Shown here piece by piece: positions 36,956-45,864 of a stretch of DNA of 63,769 nucleotides. A program made the translations under genes and the position numbers. The DNA is taken from assembly GCA_910576545.1 (NCBI GenBank), contig CAJTKM010000019.1, positions 1 to 63,769 of the forward strand, read 5' to 3'. How positions within the stretch are numbered: the stretch's first letter is position 1; each line of letters begins with the position of its first letter. Under the pieces are notes generated by a model. That model was not told where the DNA came from and ran no database searches. It saw nothing but the letters and a program-made list of their open reading frames with translations. The DNA is from Lachnospiraceae bacterium. Its GTDB lineage: Bacteria > Bacillota > Clostridia > Lachnospirales > Anaerotignaceae.

Positions 36956-37414
36956 TCAGAATATTCCCATCGCGGAAAAAATTATCGCGGAAAACAAAAA
37001 GCCCATGCCGCCGCCAGCCGCAGGACGCAGCTTTTCCCATGCGCCGCCATCAGGCAGTACACCACAGCAAGCCGCATAAAGCCCTGTCCCGCCCAAAAAC
37101 GCCCAAAAAATGGAAAAGCCCGTTTCCCTGCCCCACTGCCAGAACCATGATGCCGTAAGGATTCCAAAAAGCAGAGATACAAGCAGGAAAAAAACACTTC
37201 CGGCTTTTCCTTCCAGCCATACTCCTGCCGCCGCGCCGCAGACCGCCGCCATGCCGCAGAAAAACGGCGTTTCCATCACAGGCGGCAATATGCCGAAACA
37301 AAGCAACCCAAGAAAAAAGCCATGCAGGAAACCCTGCAAAAATGTGCCGCGCCGCCCCTTTGCCGCCCAAAGGCAATATCCTATACAGGCAGACAGCCAA
37401 AAAATCGCCGGCAT
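36956..37414 (-). CDS. Small multi-pass membrane protein, unknown function
   Basis: 152 residues, almost entirely hydrophobic with about five predicted membrane segments (for example FLHGFFLGLLCFGILP, VFFLLVSLLFGILTASWF). Gly/Cys/Trp-rich. ATG 37414 is chosen because GGGGGA is 7 bp upstream; an ATG at 37420 touches it. Followed about 100 bp after by no clear partner. I do not recognise the family. Confidence 0.65.
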   Translation of the reverse strand: MPAIFWLSACIGYCLWAAKGRRGTFLQGFLHGFFLGLLCFGILPPVMETPFFCGMAAVCGAAAGVWLEGKAGSVFFLLVSLLFGILTASWFWQWGRETGFSIFWAFLGGTGLYAACCGVLPDGGAWEKLRPAAGGGMGFLFSAIIFSAMGIF

Positions 37415-37516
37415 ACCCATTCCCCCTTTTTCTGGCTTTTATTCAGCATATGGGAGAGACAAAAGGGAAATGCCGCTTTGCCCGAAAACTGCCAGGCAGA
37501 CGCTTCCGAAATATTT

Positions 37517-38089
37517 TCAGAAACCCAGTACAATTCCGATTACCGCACCGATAGCAATATAAAATACAGGGTGCTTTTTCCACTTATTTGTCGCAAACAG
37601 CAGAACAGCAAACAGGATACATTCTTTTATCCCGATCATGCTGCCCAGCGTGGAAAATTCCAGCTCGTCCAATGTTGCCGAATGGAACAGCGCACCAATC
37701 AGCACGCCTGCTCCTGCCGAGGCAATCAGCCCTGTTACAGCCGGACGCAGGCCATAAAACGCATATTCCACATATTTATTATTCCGGAATTTTTCCAGAA
37801 ATTTGGAAATGATTACAATGATGACAACAGACGGAAAAATCAGCCCCAGCGTCGCACAGACACTCCCCAGCGCGCCGCCGAACTGGAATCCTGTATATGT
37901 TGCCATATTTACGCCCAAAGGTCCGGGCGTAGATTCTGAAATGGCGATCATATCCGGTATCTGATTGACAGAAAACCATGTATATTTATCCGCCAGACGG
38001 TAGAGGAACGGCAGTGTCGCCATACCGCCGCCCACAGAAAACAATCCAATCTTGAAAAATTCGATAAAAAGCAGGAGCAAGCCGTTCAT
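37517..38089 (-). CDS. Chromate transporter family half-protein (second subunit)
   Basis: 190 residues, CHR family short form. The N-terminal motif KIGLFSVGGGMATLPFLYRL and the PGPLGVNMATYTGFQ segment are typical. Six or so membrane segments. In this split form two half-size proteins with opposite topology act together; the partner is encoded immediately upstream with a 4-bp ATGA overlap. The transported anion is uncertain in strict anaerobes. Confidence 0.88.
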   Translation of the reverse strand: MNGLLLLFIEFFKIGLFSVGGGMATLPFLYRLADKYTWFSVNQIPDMIAISESTPGPLGVNMATYTGFQFGGALGSVCATLGLIFPSVVIIVIISKFLEKFRNNKYVEYAFYGLRPAVTGLIASAGAGVLIGALFHSATLDELEFSTLGSMIGIKECILFAVLLFATNKWKKHPVFYIAIGAVIGIVLGF

Positions 38090-38631
38090 TGCCTCCGCGC
38101 CTCCCTTCCAACGGAAATAGCTACGCCCAGCACCCCGGCTGCCAGCACCACCCAGACGGGTGAAATTTCAAAAAGAACAGACCCCAGAAAGCCGCCCAGC
38201 ATGATAAGAACACAGACCTTATCCACAACGGATTTCTTCCACATTCCTGCAACAGCATTGATAATCAGCACGCTGACAACCACACGAATCGCCGCAAACG
38301 CATGCTGCACAGGGGCAAGCTCGGCGAAATTGCTCAGAGCCGCCGCAATAACCATAACAATAATCAGGGAGGGGAACACGCTGCCCAGCGTTGCGGCAAC
38401 CGCGCCTGCTATTCCCTTTTCTTTATAGCCTACAAACGTGGCTGTATTTACAAAAATTACGCCCGGCGTACACTGCCCGATGGCAAAATAATCCAGCACC
38501 TCGTCCTCTGTTGCCCATTTGTGCTTTTCCACCACTTCTTTTTGCAGCATTGGCAGCATTGCATAGCCACCGCCGAACGTAAACGCGCCAATCCTGCAAA
38601 ATGTTGTGAAAAGCATCCATAAATCTCTCAC
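38086..38631 (-). CDS. Chromate transporter family half-protein (first subunit)
   Basis: 181 residues. CHR motif RIGAFTFGGGYAMLPMLQKE followed by CTPGVIFVNTATFVGYKEKG. Starts at a GTG (38631-38629) preceded by AAAGGAACGAG. Forms a two-gene operon with the second half. Confidence 0.88.
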   Translation of the reverse strand: MRDLWMLFTTFCRIGAFTFGGGYAMLPMLQKEVVEKHKWATEDEVLDYFAIGQCTPGVIFVNTATFVGYKEKGIAGAVAATLGSVFPSLIIVMVIAAALSNFAELAPVQHAFAAIRVVVSVLIINAVAGMWKKSVVDKVCVLIMLGGFLGSVLFEISPVWVVLAAGVLGVAISVGREARRQ

Positions 38632-38686
38632 TGCTCTCGTTCCTTTCTTTCATGTGTTTCAGTTTCAGGGAGCGTTCCTGAGTTGC

Positions 38687-39151
38687 TTACCTGTTTTCTT
38701 TCCCGCTCATTTCTTCTATATCCAAACGCAGGACAGCGGTTGCCGTAAGCATTTGCTCCGGAAAATCCCAGTCATTACGCCCCGTGTAGTGCGCCATCAC
38801 CGCAAGCAGCCCTTTCCGCTTTTCCCCGGCGTCCTCCAGAACATGGATTTTTCCAGTCCCGATGATGCTTTGATACAGATTGGTATATCCACAGGCTGTA
38901 TCGGCTTCTTTCAGATGAAAATTACAGTCACATTCAAAGCCTGCCGCGCCGTTTTTCCGTATCAGGTCTATTTTCCGGCCTTCCTTCGCACCGTGGAAAT
39001 AAAACGCCTTTTCTTCCTCCACATAGCCAAAGCTGACCGGCACAATATACGGCGCGCCTTCGTCCGCAAGGGCAAGCCGCAGGCAGTCGCAGTTCTGGAT
39101 AATTTCGTTTATTTTCGCCTGTTCCGTAATTTCCCGTTCTTTTCTCCTCAT
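38687..39151 (-). CDS. Pyridoxamine 5'-phosphate oxidase family (NimA-like) flavoprotein
   Basis: 154 residues with the split-barrel FMN-binding pattern (CLRLALADEGAPYIVPVSFG, then AFYFHGAKEGRKIDLIRKN, then YQSIIGTGKIHVLED). NimA relatives reduce nitroimidazoles, but most homologues have no assigned substrate. AAGGAGG precedes the ATG. Single gene next to mutS2. Confidence 0.85.
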   Translation of the reverse strand: MRRKEREITEQAKINEIIQNCDCLRLALADEGAPYIVPVSFGYVEEEKAFYFHGAKEGRKIDLIRKNGAAGFECDCNFHLKEADTACGYTNLYQSIIGTGKIHVLEDAGEKRKGLLAVMAHYTGRNDWDFPEQMLTATAVLRLDIEEMSGKENR

Positions 39152-39187
39152 TCTTAAGTCCTCCTTAATATAATAATATCTTTCCTG

Positions 39188-41557
39188 TTATTTCAATTCC
39201 ACCACCGTCACGCCGGCTTCACCCTCTCCATATGCACCAGGGCGATAGCTTTTCACATGGGAATTTGTGCGCAGATAATTCTGTACGCCGGCACGCAGTG
39301 CGCCTGTCCCCTTGCCGTGGATAATGATAACCTGCTTCAAGCCGGAAAGGTATGCATCATCAATATATTTGTCAATATTTGCAAGGGCTTCATCTACCAG
39401 CTGCCCGCGGCAGTCAATTTCCGCAGAAATAAACTGGCTTTTAGTTGTTTTCGCCTTCGGCGCAGCCTGACGTTTCCTTTCCTTCGGCTGGGGCGTATCG
39501 TCCAGCATCAGTTCCGCAAGCGGCACTTTCATTTTCATCGCACCCATCTGCACCATAACATCTTTATTTTTATCCGGTGCAGTCAGCGCGACGCCATTCT
39601 GGTCAAAGGATATGACATAAACCCTGTCGCCTGCCTGTAATTTATCCGGTGCTTTATGGGCAGGCTTGTTCTTTTTGGATTTCAGGAAATCTACCTGCAT
39701 GGAGGAAAGATTTTCATTCAGCTTCGCCCGCTGGTCCAGCATCTGCTGGCGGTTATTCTTTTCTTTTGCCTGCCGGTTCATTTCCTTGATGATGCTGTCG
39801 GCTTCCTCCTTTGCGCGGGCGTAAATCTGCCTGGCTTCTTCCCGCGCTTTTTCCAGAATTTTTTCCTTTTGCTCTCTCGTTTTTTCCTTCTGCCGCTCTA
39901 CTTCCTGCTTGAGCGTTTCCGCCTCCCTGCGGTACTGCTCCGCGCGCTCCTGCTCAAACGCGACAGATTTTTTACTGATTTCCAAATCTGTTATAACGTC
40001 CTCAAACCTTGCCTCATCCTGGCTGATAAACTCCCGCGCGCTTTCCAGAATATAATCCTGCAGGCCCAGACGTTTGGAAATGGCAAACGCATTGCTCTTG
40101 CCCGGTATGCCAATCAGCAGGCGGTAAGTCGGCCGGAGCGTTTCTACGCTGAATTCACAGCAGGCATTTTCCACGCCTTCCGTAGAAAGTGCGAATACCT
40201 TCAATTCACTGTAATGCGTTGTCACAGCAGTGCGAATATTTCGTTCCAGCAGGGCTTTGATAATTGCAATCGCCAGTGCCGCACCTTCCGTCGGGTCTGT
40301 TCCCGCGCCCAGTTCATCGAACAGCACAAGAGAATTGTCCGTCACTTCGTCCATAACGCGCACAATGTTCGTCATGTGCGCGGAGAACGTGCTCAGGCTT
40401 TGCTCAATGCTCTGTTCATCGCCAATATCGGCAAATACCTCATCAAAAACAGCCAGCTGGGAATGGTCAAACGCAGGGATATGCAGCCCAGCCTGCCCCA
40501 TAAGAGAAAACAGCCCCAGCGTTTTCAGCGCAACAGTTTTGCCGCCCGTATTTGGACCGGTAATCAGAAGTGTTGTAAAATCCTTACCCAGATAAATGTC
40601 AATCGGCACAACTGTTTTCGCGTCCAGGATCGGATGCCTTGCTTTCTGGATATTGACATACCCCCGCGTATTGAACAGCGGCTGTGTGCCGCCCATGGAA
40701 AGCGAAAGCGCCGCCTTGGCAAAAATAAAATCCAGCTGTGTCAGCAGTTCCAGATTCGCTTCCAGCGTTACGGCATTTGCTGTTACCATATCGGAAAGCG
40801 TAATCAGTATTTTCTCGATTTCCTCTTTTTCCCGCGCCTGCAATTCCTTGATTTTGTTATTCAGCTGAATGACACTCAGGGGCTCCATAAACAGCGTAGA
40901 ACCTGTGTTGGACTGGTCGTGTATCATTCCCGGGAATGTACTGCGGTATTCGCTTTTTACCGGCACACAGTATCTGTCATTCCGGATTGTGATAACAAAA
41001 TCCTGAAGCATATTCCGGTAAGCAGAGGAGGATATGATGCTGTTCAGGTGGTCTTTCACTCTATCGTTTGAAATTTTGATTTCTTTGCGTATACTCCGCA
41101 GTCCCGGGCTTGCGTCATCGGAAATTTCCGTTTCCGAAACGATGCAGCGGCTGATTTCATTTTCCAGAGTGGCAAGCGGCACAATCAGCTCAAAATATTC
41201 GTCCAGCCGTTCATAAATCTCCGCTTTGTTTTCCCGCTTCGCATAATTGATTGCCTTGCGGCAGACATACAGAAATTCCCCCACTGCCATCAGCTCCCCA
41301 ACGGAAAGCATACCCGCCATAGACGCACGTTTCAGCTGAGGCCGTATCTCCCGGAATCCGCCAAAGGACGGCGCGCCCTTGCGCAGTACCATGCTGACTG
41401 CCTCCGTCGTTTCCTGCTGCCAGAGTATGATGTCGCTCATGGCGCTTGACGGCATCAACGCTGACGCGCGTTCCTTTGCCATGGGCGAAACCGCATAACC
41501 CGCCAGCTTTTGTATAATTTTGTCGTATTCTAATATATAAAGTGCTTTTTCATTCAT
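39188..41557 (-). CDS. mutS2: MutS2 (RqcU-type) ATPase with Smr domain
   Basis: 789 residues: MutS core without the mismatch domain, Walker A GPNTGGKTVALKT, then DELGAGTDPTEGAALA, a long charged coiled coil (around residues 510-620), and the C-terminal Smr nuclease-like domain (IDCRGQLVDEALANIDKYID, IIHGKGTGALR). In B. subtilis MutS2 senses collided ribosomes and feeds ribosome quality control; older work ties it to suppression of recombination. Confidence 0.95.
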   Translation of the reverse strand: MNEKALYILEYDKIIQKLAGYAVSPMAKERASALMPSSAMSDIILWQQETTEAVSMVLRKGAPSFGGFREIRPQLKRASMAGMLSVGELMAVGEFLYVCRKAINYAKRENKAEIYERLDEYFELIVPLATLENEISRCIVSETEISDDASPGLRSIRKEIKISNDRVKDHLNSIISSSAYRNMLQDFVITIRNDRYCVPVKSEYRSTFPGMIHDQSNTGSTLFMEPLSVIQLNNKIKELQAREKEEIEKILITLSDMVTANAVTLEANLELLTQLDFIFAKAALSLSMGGTQPLFNTRGYVNIQKARHPILDAKTVVPIDIYLGKDFTTLLITGPNTGGKTVALKTLGLFSLMGQAGLHIPAFDHSQLAVFDEVFADIGDEQSIEQSLSTFSAHMTNIVRVMDEVTDNSLVLFDELGAGTDPTEGAALAIAIIKALLERNIRTAVTTHYSELKVFALSTEGVENACCEFSVETLRPTYRLLIGIPGKSNAFAISKRLGLQDYILESAREFISQDEARFEDVITDLEISKKSVAFEQERAEQYRREAETLKQEVERQKEKTREQKEKILEKAREEARQIYARAKEEADSIIKEMNRQAKEKNNRQQMLDQRAKLNENLSSMQVDFLKSKKNKPAHKAPDKLQAGDRVYVISFDQNGVALTAPDKNKDVMVQMGAMKMKVPLAELMLDDTPQPKERKRQAAPKAKTTKSQFISAEIDCRGQLVDEALANIDKYIDDAYLSGLKQVIIIHGKGTGALRAGVQNYLRTNSHVKSYRPGAYGEGEAGVTVVELK

Positions 41558-41725
41558 AATGTTTACCCCGTTATTCTTTTTTCTGGTTTCCGTTTCAGTG
41601 TATCACAATTCCACTTTTTTCACAATGCCGCACTTTCCCTCTCTTTATTCGAAAACATACTGAAAATCCATCACGCTCCTATTCTACCATAAAGAACCGG
41701 AAAATGCAGAGAATTTTTTCGGACG

Positions 41726-41780
41726 CAAAAAACGGAAGAAATGCGGATACCTTACATCAAAAGGTCCCAATCTCTCCCGT
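41726..41780 (-). terminator. Probable terminator of the second carboxypeptidase gene
   Basis: On the minus strand ACGGGAGA (41780-41773) pairs with TCTTCCGT (41739-41732), enclosing a small ACCTT/AAGGT hairpin, then TTTTTT. Long loop, so moderate confidence. Confidence 0.5.
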
Positions 41781-41786
41781 CTTTTT

Positions 41787-42959
41787 TTATCTCCACTTCC
41801 CAATCATTCTTTGCAGCATCGTCTGAATGGTAGCTTTCGGTGCGTCCTCCGCAGTAATCAGCTCTGTCCGCCCAACTTCCTCGCCATTGATAAGGTATAC
41901 CAATTCGCCGACCTTCTCCCCCTTCGCAACAGGTGCGTCCAGAGAAGGCAGAACCTCTGTACGGGTTTCCCAGTCCCCCGCGCCGCCCTTTTTCACCAGC
42001 ATGGAAATCTCTTCTTTTACAACTGCGCCAACATCATTCCTTTTTCCTTTTGTTACGGGAATCCGCGTGACTTCCTCCCCCTCCGGCAAGCCTTTTTCTG
42101 CACTGTAATTCGCAAATCCGTAGTCCAGCAGTTTCATGACCTCCTGAAAGCGCACCTTGAAATCCGGTGCAGCCATCACAACGGCAATCAGCTCCAAGCC
42201 GTCCCGTTCCGCCGTACCGGAAAGACAATAGAGGGCTTTGCCTGTGGAACCGGTTTTCAACCCTGTTGCTCCTTCATACCATTTAATCAGCTTGTTTGTG
42301 TTTGTCAGCCCGAATTCCGTTTCGCCCTTCCGTGTTTTATGGGTGATGCTGTCCTGCCATGTCGTTGTATAATCCCGTATCTCCGGAAAATTCGTCATCA
42401 GTTCCCGGCTCATCAGGGCAATATCATACGCGCTCGTCACATGCCCGTCTACGTCCAGCCCGCAGGCATTCACAAAATGCGTATCCTTCATTCCCAGTTC
42501 CTCCGCGCGCCGGTTCATGCGCTCTACAAACGCCTCCTCACTTCCGGCAACAAATTCTGCCATTGCCACAGCAGCGTCATTTGCTGACGCTATGGCAATA
42601 CATTTCGTCATATCCGCCGCCGTCTGCGTTTCTCCGGGTTCCAGAAAAACCTGAGAGCCGCCCATGCCAGCCGCATGTTCGCTGACCTGCACCATGTCCT
42701 CCCATTCAAATTTTCCATCCTTTTCCGCTTCATAAATCAACAGCAGCGTCATAACCTTTGTCACACTGGCAGGAGGCATTGCTTCATGGGCGTTTTTCTC
42801 ATAAAGCATCGTACCCGTTGCCCCATCCATCAGCACCGCGCTTTTACTGCTCAGCGCAAGGGGTTCCGTTTCCTCCTGTCCAAAAGCAGTCATACCCACG
42901 CCTAAGGCAAAAAACAGCGCCGCTATTCCGGCCAGAAGACCCCTTTTCAGCTTTTTCAT
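41787..42959 (-). CDS. D-alanyl-D-alanine carboxypeptidase (DacF-type)
   Basis: 390 residues with a cleavable signal peptide (LLAGIAALFFALGVGMTAFG). Catalytic motifs: SVTK (ASVTKVMTL), SAN (IASANDAAVA) and KTG (TGLKTGSTG). The C-terminal domain ends in a short amphipathic stretch (ATIQTMLQRMIGKW) expected to bind the membrane. GGGAGG precedes the ATG. It is the second PBP5-type gene of the window, distinct from the lipoprotein form at 528. Confidence 0.94.
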   Translation of the reverse strand: MKKLKRGLLAGIAALFFALGVGMTAFGQEETEPLALSSKSAVLMDGATGTMLYEKNAHEAMPPASVTKVMTLLLIYEAEKDGKFEWEDMVQVSEHAAGMGGSQVFLEPGETQTAADMTKCIAIASANDAAVAMAEFVAGSEEAFVERMNRRAEELGMKDTHFVNACGLDVDGHVTSAYDIALMSRELMTNFPEIRDYTTTWQDSITHKTRKGETEFGLTNTNKLIKWYEGATGLKTGSTGKALYCLSGTAERDGLELIAVVMAAPDFKVRFQEVMKLLDYGFANYSAEKGLPEGEEVTRIPVTKGKRNDVGAVVKEEISMLVKKGGAGDWETRTEVLPSLDAPVAKGEKVGELVYLINGEEVGRTELITAEDAPKATIQTMLQRMIGKWR

Positions 42960-43086
42960 ATCAGATTCCTCCCAAATTGGCTCTATACCACAAATTTATG
43001 TCCCATAGAAAAAAGATATGCCCTCCTTCCGCGAAGCATTGCAGAGAAGAAAGGCATTTATGCAGACTGTCAAAAACCTGTTTTTG

Positions 43087-43120
43087 TATCGCGGAAGGGT
43101 TCGGGAAATGAAGCGGTTCC
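43087..43120 (+). repeat. Dispersed intergenic repeat core, copy A
   Basis: 34 bp sharing 30 positions with 51408-51441 (core TCGCGGAAGGGT). Here GCGGAA and TTCCGC at its edges can form a hairpin. It sits in the 315-bp gap 42960-43274, which otherwise holds the A/G-rich continuation of the repeat to about 43227 and no convincing gene; the open frame over it (43018-43227) looks like a by-product of the repeat. Confidence 0.6.
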
Positions 43121-43274
43121 GCACGAAGAAAAAGGGGCAAGGCTTTTTCAAAAGCCAAAGCACTGCGCGTACAGCAGGCATAGCCCGCTGTTGCCACAGC
43201 CGCAGAACGGCTGCACGGAAGGCGTAGACTGAGCCTTTTTTGATATGCTGATATCTTTTATTTGTTATCTCCTG

Positions 43275-43922
43275 TTATTCCTCAATAAAGGCATGGCTCA
43301 TAATATAAAACTCATCCTGACTCGGCTGGTATTTCTTTTCCAGCTTTTCAAACGCATCATCATAGCGTTGGGCATCTTGTTCATTGATTGCCATTACAGG
43401 GCTGTCCTGATAAACCCACTTTTTCCCAGCAAGCACATCCGGAATAAGTTCTTTTACCATCATTGCCGCCGGATATTTTCCGTTTTCCACAGACACCTGA
43501 TATTTTTTACAGCTTTGAAACCCCCTGCCCACATAATTGGCAGGGCTCCCAAATATGACGATCGTGTCATATCCCATTTCGGCCGCTTTCTCAAAAGAAT
43601 ACTCAAGAAGCATTTTACCGTAACCCATTCTTTGATATCCGGGTAAAACACAGAGCGGACCAAACGTCAGAATTTCCTTCTGTTGTCCGCTTTCGTCCGT
43701 CAGATTTGACCTTGTATACATGACATTGCCAATCACTTCACCGTCCAGTTCCAGCACAAAATCCAGCTCCGGTATAAAGTCTTTATGTTCCCGCATGATA
43801 TGGACCAAATAATGCTCCGTACACCCTGGCACATAGAGGTTATAAAAGGCTTCTCTTGTTATTTTTTCCACTGTTTCATAGTCGCTTTTTCTTTCGTTCC
43901 TGATTTTTATTTGATGCTCCAT
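43275..43922 (-). CDS. GNAT family N-acetyltransferase
   Basis: 215 residues. Acetyl-CoA binding motif A is visible as FGPLCVLPGYQRMGYGKMLL, followed by the IVIFGSPANYVGRGFQ region typical of GNATs with YncA/arylamine-like context. Acceptor substrate unknown. GGGAGG precedes the ATG. Single gene. Confidence 0.85.
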   Translation of the reverse strand: MEHQIKIRNERKSDYETVEKITREAFYNLYVPGCTEHYLVHIMREHKDFIPELDFVLELDGEVIGNVMYTRSNLTDESGQQKEILTFGPLCVLPGYQRMGYGKMLLEYSFEKAAEMGYDTIVIFGSPANYVGRGFQSCKKYQVSVENGKYPAAMMVKELIPDVLAGKKWVYQDSPVMAINEQDAQRYDDAFEKLEKKYQPSQDEFYIMSHAFIEE

Positions 43923-44090
43923 GAAATCCTCCCATCATTTTTACAGGCTTCTGCCTGCGGCAAATGTAAAACAACTCAAGCATAATCAACCTCTGTCCGC
44001 TTGTCAAGCACTTTCGTTTCAGATTCTACGCTCCGTTTGTTGCAAAAACCTTCAGGATTGGGTATCATAAAGCGCAAGGAGGGGAAAACC

Positions 44091-44675
44091 ATGAATCTGA
44101 CAAAAACCGGCAAGCTGTTGAGCCGTCTGCGTAAAGAAAGAGGCATGACACAGAAAGATGTTGCGGACGTCCTGCATATCAGCGACAGGACAGTATCCAA
44201 ATGGGAGCGCGGTTCAGGACTGCCAGATGTTTCCATGTGGAAAGGCATTTCCGCGTTATATGGCATAGATATTGAAAAACTTCTGGAAGGTGAATTATCG
44301 GAAAAAGGAACGGAGGCAGGCAATATGAAACGAATGAAATTTTACCGCTGTGAGCATTGCGGCAATATTTTCTGGAGTACCGGCGGCGGCGAAATCTCCT
44401 GCTGCGGCAGGAAGCTTGCACCTTTGCAGGCGAAGAAAATCGACGAGGCACATGAATGTAAAACGGAAGAAATCGATAATGAGTATTATATGACTTTCGC
44501 ACATGAAATGACAAAGGAACATTTTATCTCCTTTGCCGCGCTAGTTTCGTGGGACAGAGCCACAGTTGTACGGCTTTACCCGGAACAGTCCGGAGAATTG
44601 CGTTTTCCACGCACCCGCCGTGGAGAGCTTTACCTTTGCTGCAACACAGACGGGTTGTTCTGCAAAAAACTGTAA
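44091..44675 (+). CDS. XRE-type regulator fused to a desulfoferrodoxin-like domain
   Basis: 194 residues. Residues 1-66 are a Cro/CI helix-turn-helix (MTQKDVADVLHISDRTVSKW). Residues 84-112 hold a desulforedoxin-type iron site, C87-x2-C90 and C104-C105. Residues 115-194 resemble the superoxide reductase domain: H121, H138-x5-H144 and C184 line up with its iron ligands, but the fifth position is Asp187 (CNTD) where the enzyme has His. This suggests a superoxide- or iron-sensing transcription factor, not an enzyme. AAGGAGGGG precedes the ATG at 44091. It lies at the left border of the mobile element. Confidence 0.8.
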   Translation: MNLTKTGKLLSRLRKERGMTQKDVADVLHISDRTVSKWERGSGLPDVSMWKGISALYGIDIEKLLEGELSEKGTEAGNMKRMKFYRCEHCGNIFWSTGGGEISCCGRKLAPLQAKKIDEAHECKTEEIDNEYYMTFAHEMTKEHFISFAALVSWDRATVVRLYPEQSGELRFPRTRRGELYLCCNTDGLFCKKL

Positions 44676-44754
44676 TTTACATGCTGTTTATATATCTTCC
44701 CTTAACAAGAGCATACATAAGCACAACAAACTAAATGGGCTGTCAACCTTACAC

Positions 44755-44793
44755 AAAACACCGCTTCCGCTAAAAAACGGAGCGGTGTTTTTG
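44755..44793. terminator. Terminator-like hairpin at the element's left side
   Basis: AACACCGCT (44757-44765) pairs with AGCGGTGTT (44781-44789), extended by TCCG/CGG inside, flanked by A and T runs. Could stop transcription leaving or entering the element. Confidence 0.8.
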
Positions 44794-44798
44794 TATGG

Positions 44799-44821
44799 CT
44801 TCTGGTCACCGTGACCAGAAG
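44799..44821. repeat. 23-bp palindrome, copy 1 of 4
   Basis: CTTCTGGTCAC-C-GTGACCAGAAG, a perfect palindrome around one central base. Other copies: 45685-45707 (perfect), 47936-47958 and 48833-48855 (right arm altered). All four lie in non-coding spacers of the mobile element. Confidence 0.95.
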
Positions 44822-44868
44822 CACCCCGCCTACTTTCCCCGTTCCGTCCACGGAGGCTCTGCTGGATT

Positions 44869-45002
44869 ATCCCCCGTCGCCGCGCCACCCATAGCACAGC
44901 CGGGGCAGCCTGTCAAGGGCAAAGCCGCCGCTACGCGGCGGTGCTCCGCACCCTTGACAGGCTGCCCCGGTTGTGCTACCTCCCAAGGCGCGACGGGGGA
45001 TA
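44869..45002. repeat. 130-bp long inverted repeat upstream of mobC
   Basis: Arms of about 50 nt (44869-44919 and 44951-45002). The inner 27 bp, ending GGGGCAGCCTGTCAAGGG, pair with one mismatch, as do the outer 11 bp (TCCCCCGTCGC). The 31-bp centre contains CCGCCGC-TAC-GCGGCGG. In RNA or as a cruciform this is a very stable structure. The rest of the 560-bp gap 44676-45235 shows no gene. Confidence 0.9.
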
Positions 45003-45235
45003 TATCCTCCAGAGCCGCCCCCTTTCCCTGGATAGGGAAAGGGCGGGGGGATAGAGTCGAACCGCTTCCCCCTCAAACCTCTGTCTTTCCACGGCTGATA
45101 TGTGGACAATTAGCAATTTCAAAGCTTTGCCCCGCAAGGGTTTCCGGCCCTGGTTTCATAGGGGCTGGCATAGTATCATTCCCCAGGCCCGATTTATCGG
45201 AATACTGTCAACATTTGAATTTATGGGAGGTATCT

Positions 45236-45637
45236 ATGAGTAGCAAAAAATCAGTGGCTTACGGCTCCGAAAGTCAGTCAACAGTAGTTGCAGGAAAGAA
45301 ACGTATTCGGAGTACATCGGTTTGTGTCTGGCTGTCCCAGGATGAACAGGCAAAAATCCGGGAACGTATGGCAGATGTGGGCATCCGCAACCTTTCGGCC
45401 TATATGCGGAAAATGGCTCTTAACGGCTATGTACTTCATGTTAACCTCGCTCCTGTCAAAGAAATCGTCTCTCTGCAAAGGCGGTGCGCAAATAATCTCA
45501 ATCAGATTGCTGTCCGGGCAAATACCCAAGGAGGAGTTTACCCCAATGAAATCAAGGCTCTGCAAAAAGATTATGCGGATTTATGGGAACCGCTCTCTGA
45601 ACTGCTGGAGAGACTTTCGGAGATAGTGGCGCTGTAA
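45236..45637 (+). CDS. MobC-like relaxosome accessory protein
   Basis: 133 residues. Ribbon-helix-helix start (STSVCVWLSQDEQAKIRERM) and the MobC signature region (NLSAYMRKMALNGYV, then ANNLNQIAVRANTQGGVYPN). It would help a relaxase nick oriT of a mobilizable element. GGGAGG is 5 bp before the ATG; a longer in-frame extension upstream runs through the inverted repeat and is rejected. The relaxase that normally follows is missing, replaced by the TetR cargo. Confidence 0.9.
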   Translation: MSSKKSVAYGSESQSTVVAGKKRIRSTSVCVWLSQDEQAKIRERMADVGIRNLSAYMRKMALNGYVLHVNLAPVKEIVSLQRRCANNLNQIAVRANTQGGVYPNEIKALQKDYADLWEPLSELLERLSEIVAL

Positions 45638-45684
45638 GCGCATAAGGCCCAGGAGCGTCAGCGACGGGGCCGCAGACAGTGGAG

Positions 45685-45707
45685 CTTCTGGTCACGGTGA
45701 CCAGAAG
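45685..45707. repeat. 23-bp palindrome, copy 2 of 4 (extended to 31 bp)
   Basis: CTTCTGGTCAC-G-GTGACCAGAAG; here the palindrome extends to 45681-45711 with GGAG/CTCC, a perfect 31-bp palindrome. About 50 bp after the mobC stop. Confidence 0.95.
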
Positions 45708-45720
45708 CTCCCGGCGGGTT

Positions 45721-45786
45721 TGGGGGCACCCCAACAAGCATTTTCGCAAGGCGAAAATCGCAAGTGTTATACACTTGCCCTGCTTG
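45721..45786 (+). other. Nested hairpin region, candidate oriT
   Basis: TGGGG/CCCCA at 45721-45733, then CAAGCA (45735-45740) pairing with TGCTTG (45781-45786) around two perfect hairpins: TTTTCGC-AAG-GCGAAAA is contiguous as TTTTCGCAAG GCGAAAA (45741-45757) and GCAAGTGT-TAT-ACACTTGC (45760-45778). Position just after mobC and the dense inverted repeats fit a transfer origin; no nick site is provable. Confidence 0.4.
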
Positions 45787-45835
45787 CCACTTACGTGCTC
45801 CCTTGGAAACTCCCGCAAAATTATGTATGTGGCTA

Positions 45836-45864
45836 TTGACAAAACACCTATCTCCCTCTATAAT
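45836..45864 (+). promoter_or_regulatory. Promoter of the TetR/flavin operon
   Basis: TTGACA (45836-45841), 17-bp spacer, TATAAT (45859-45864): full consensus, 33 bp before the tetR-type ATG. The -10 lies inside the palindrome at 45849-45895. Confidence 0.9.

Noticed and set aside
39656-41071. 471-codon open frame opposite mutS2
   Set aside because: Complementary to clear MutS2 motifs; composition is that of an antisense frame.
43018-43227. 69-codon basic open frame
   Set aside because: Coincides with the dispersed repeat core and lacks a ribosome binding site; the same core at 51408 is read in another frame, so protein conservation is unlikely.
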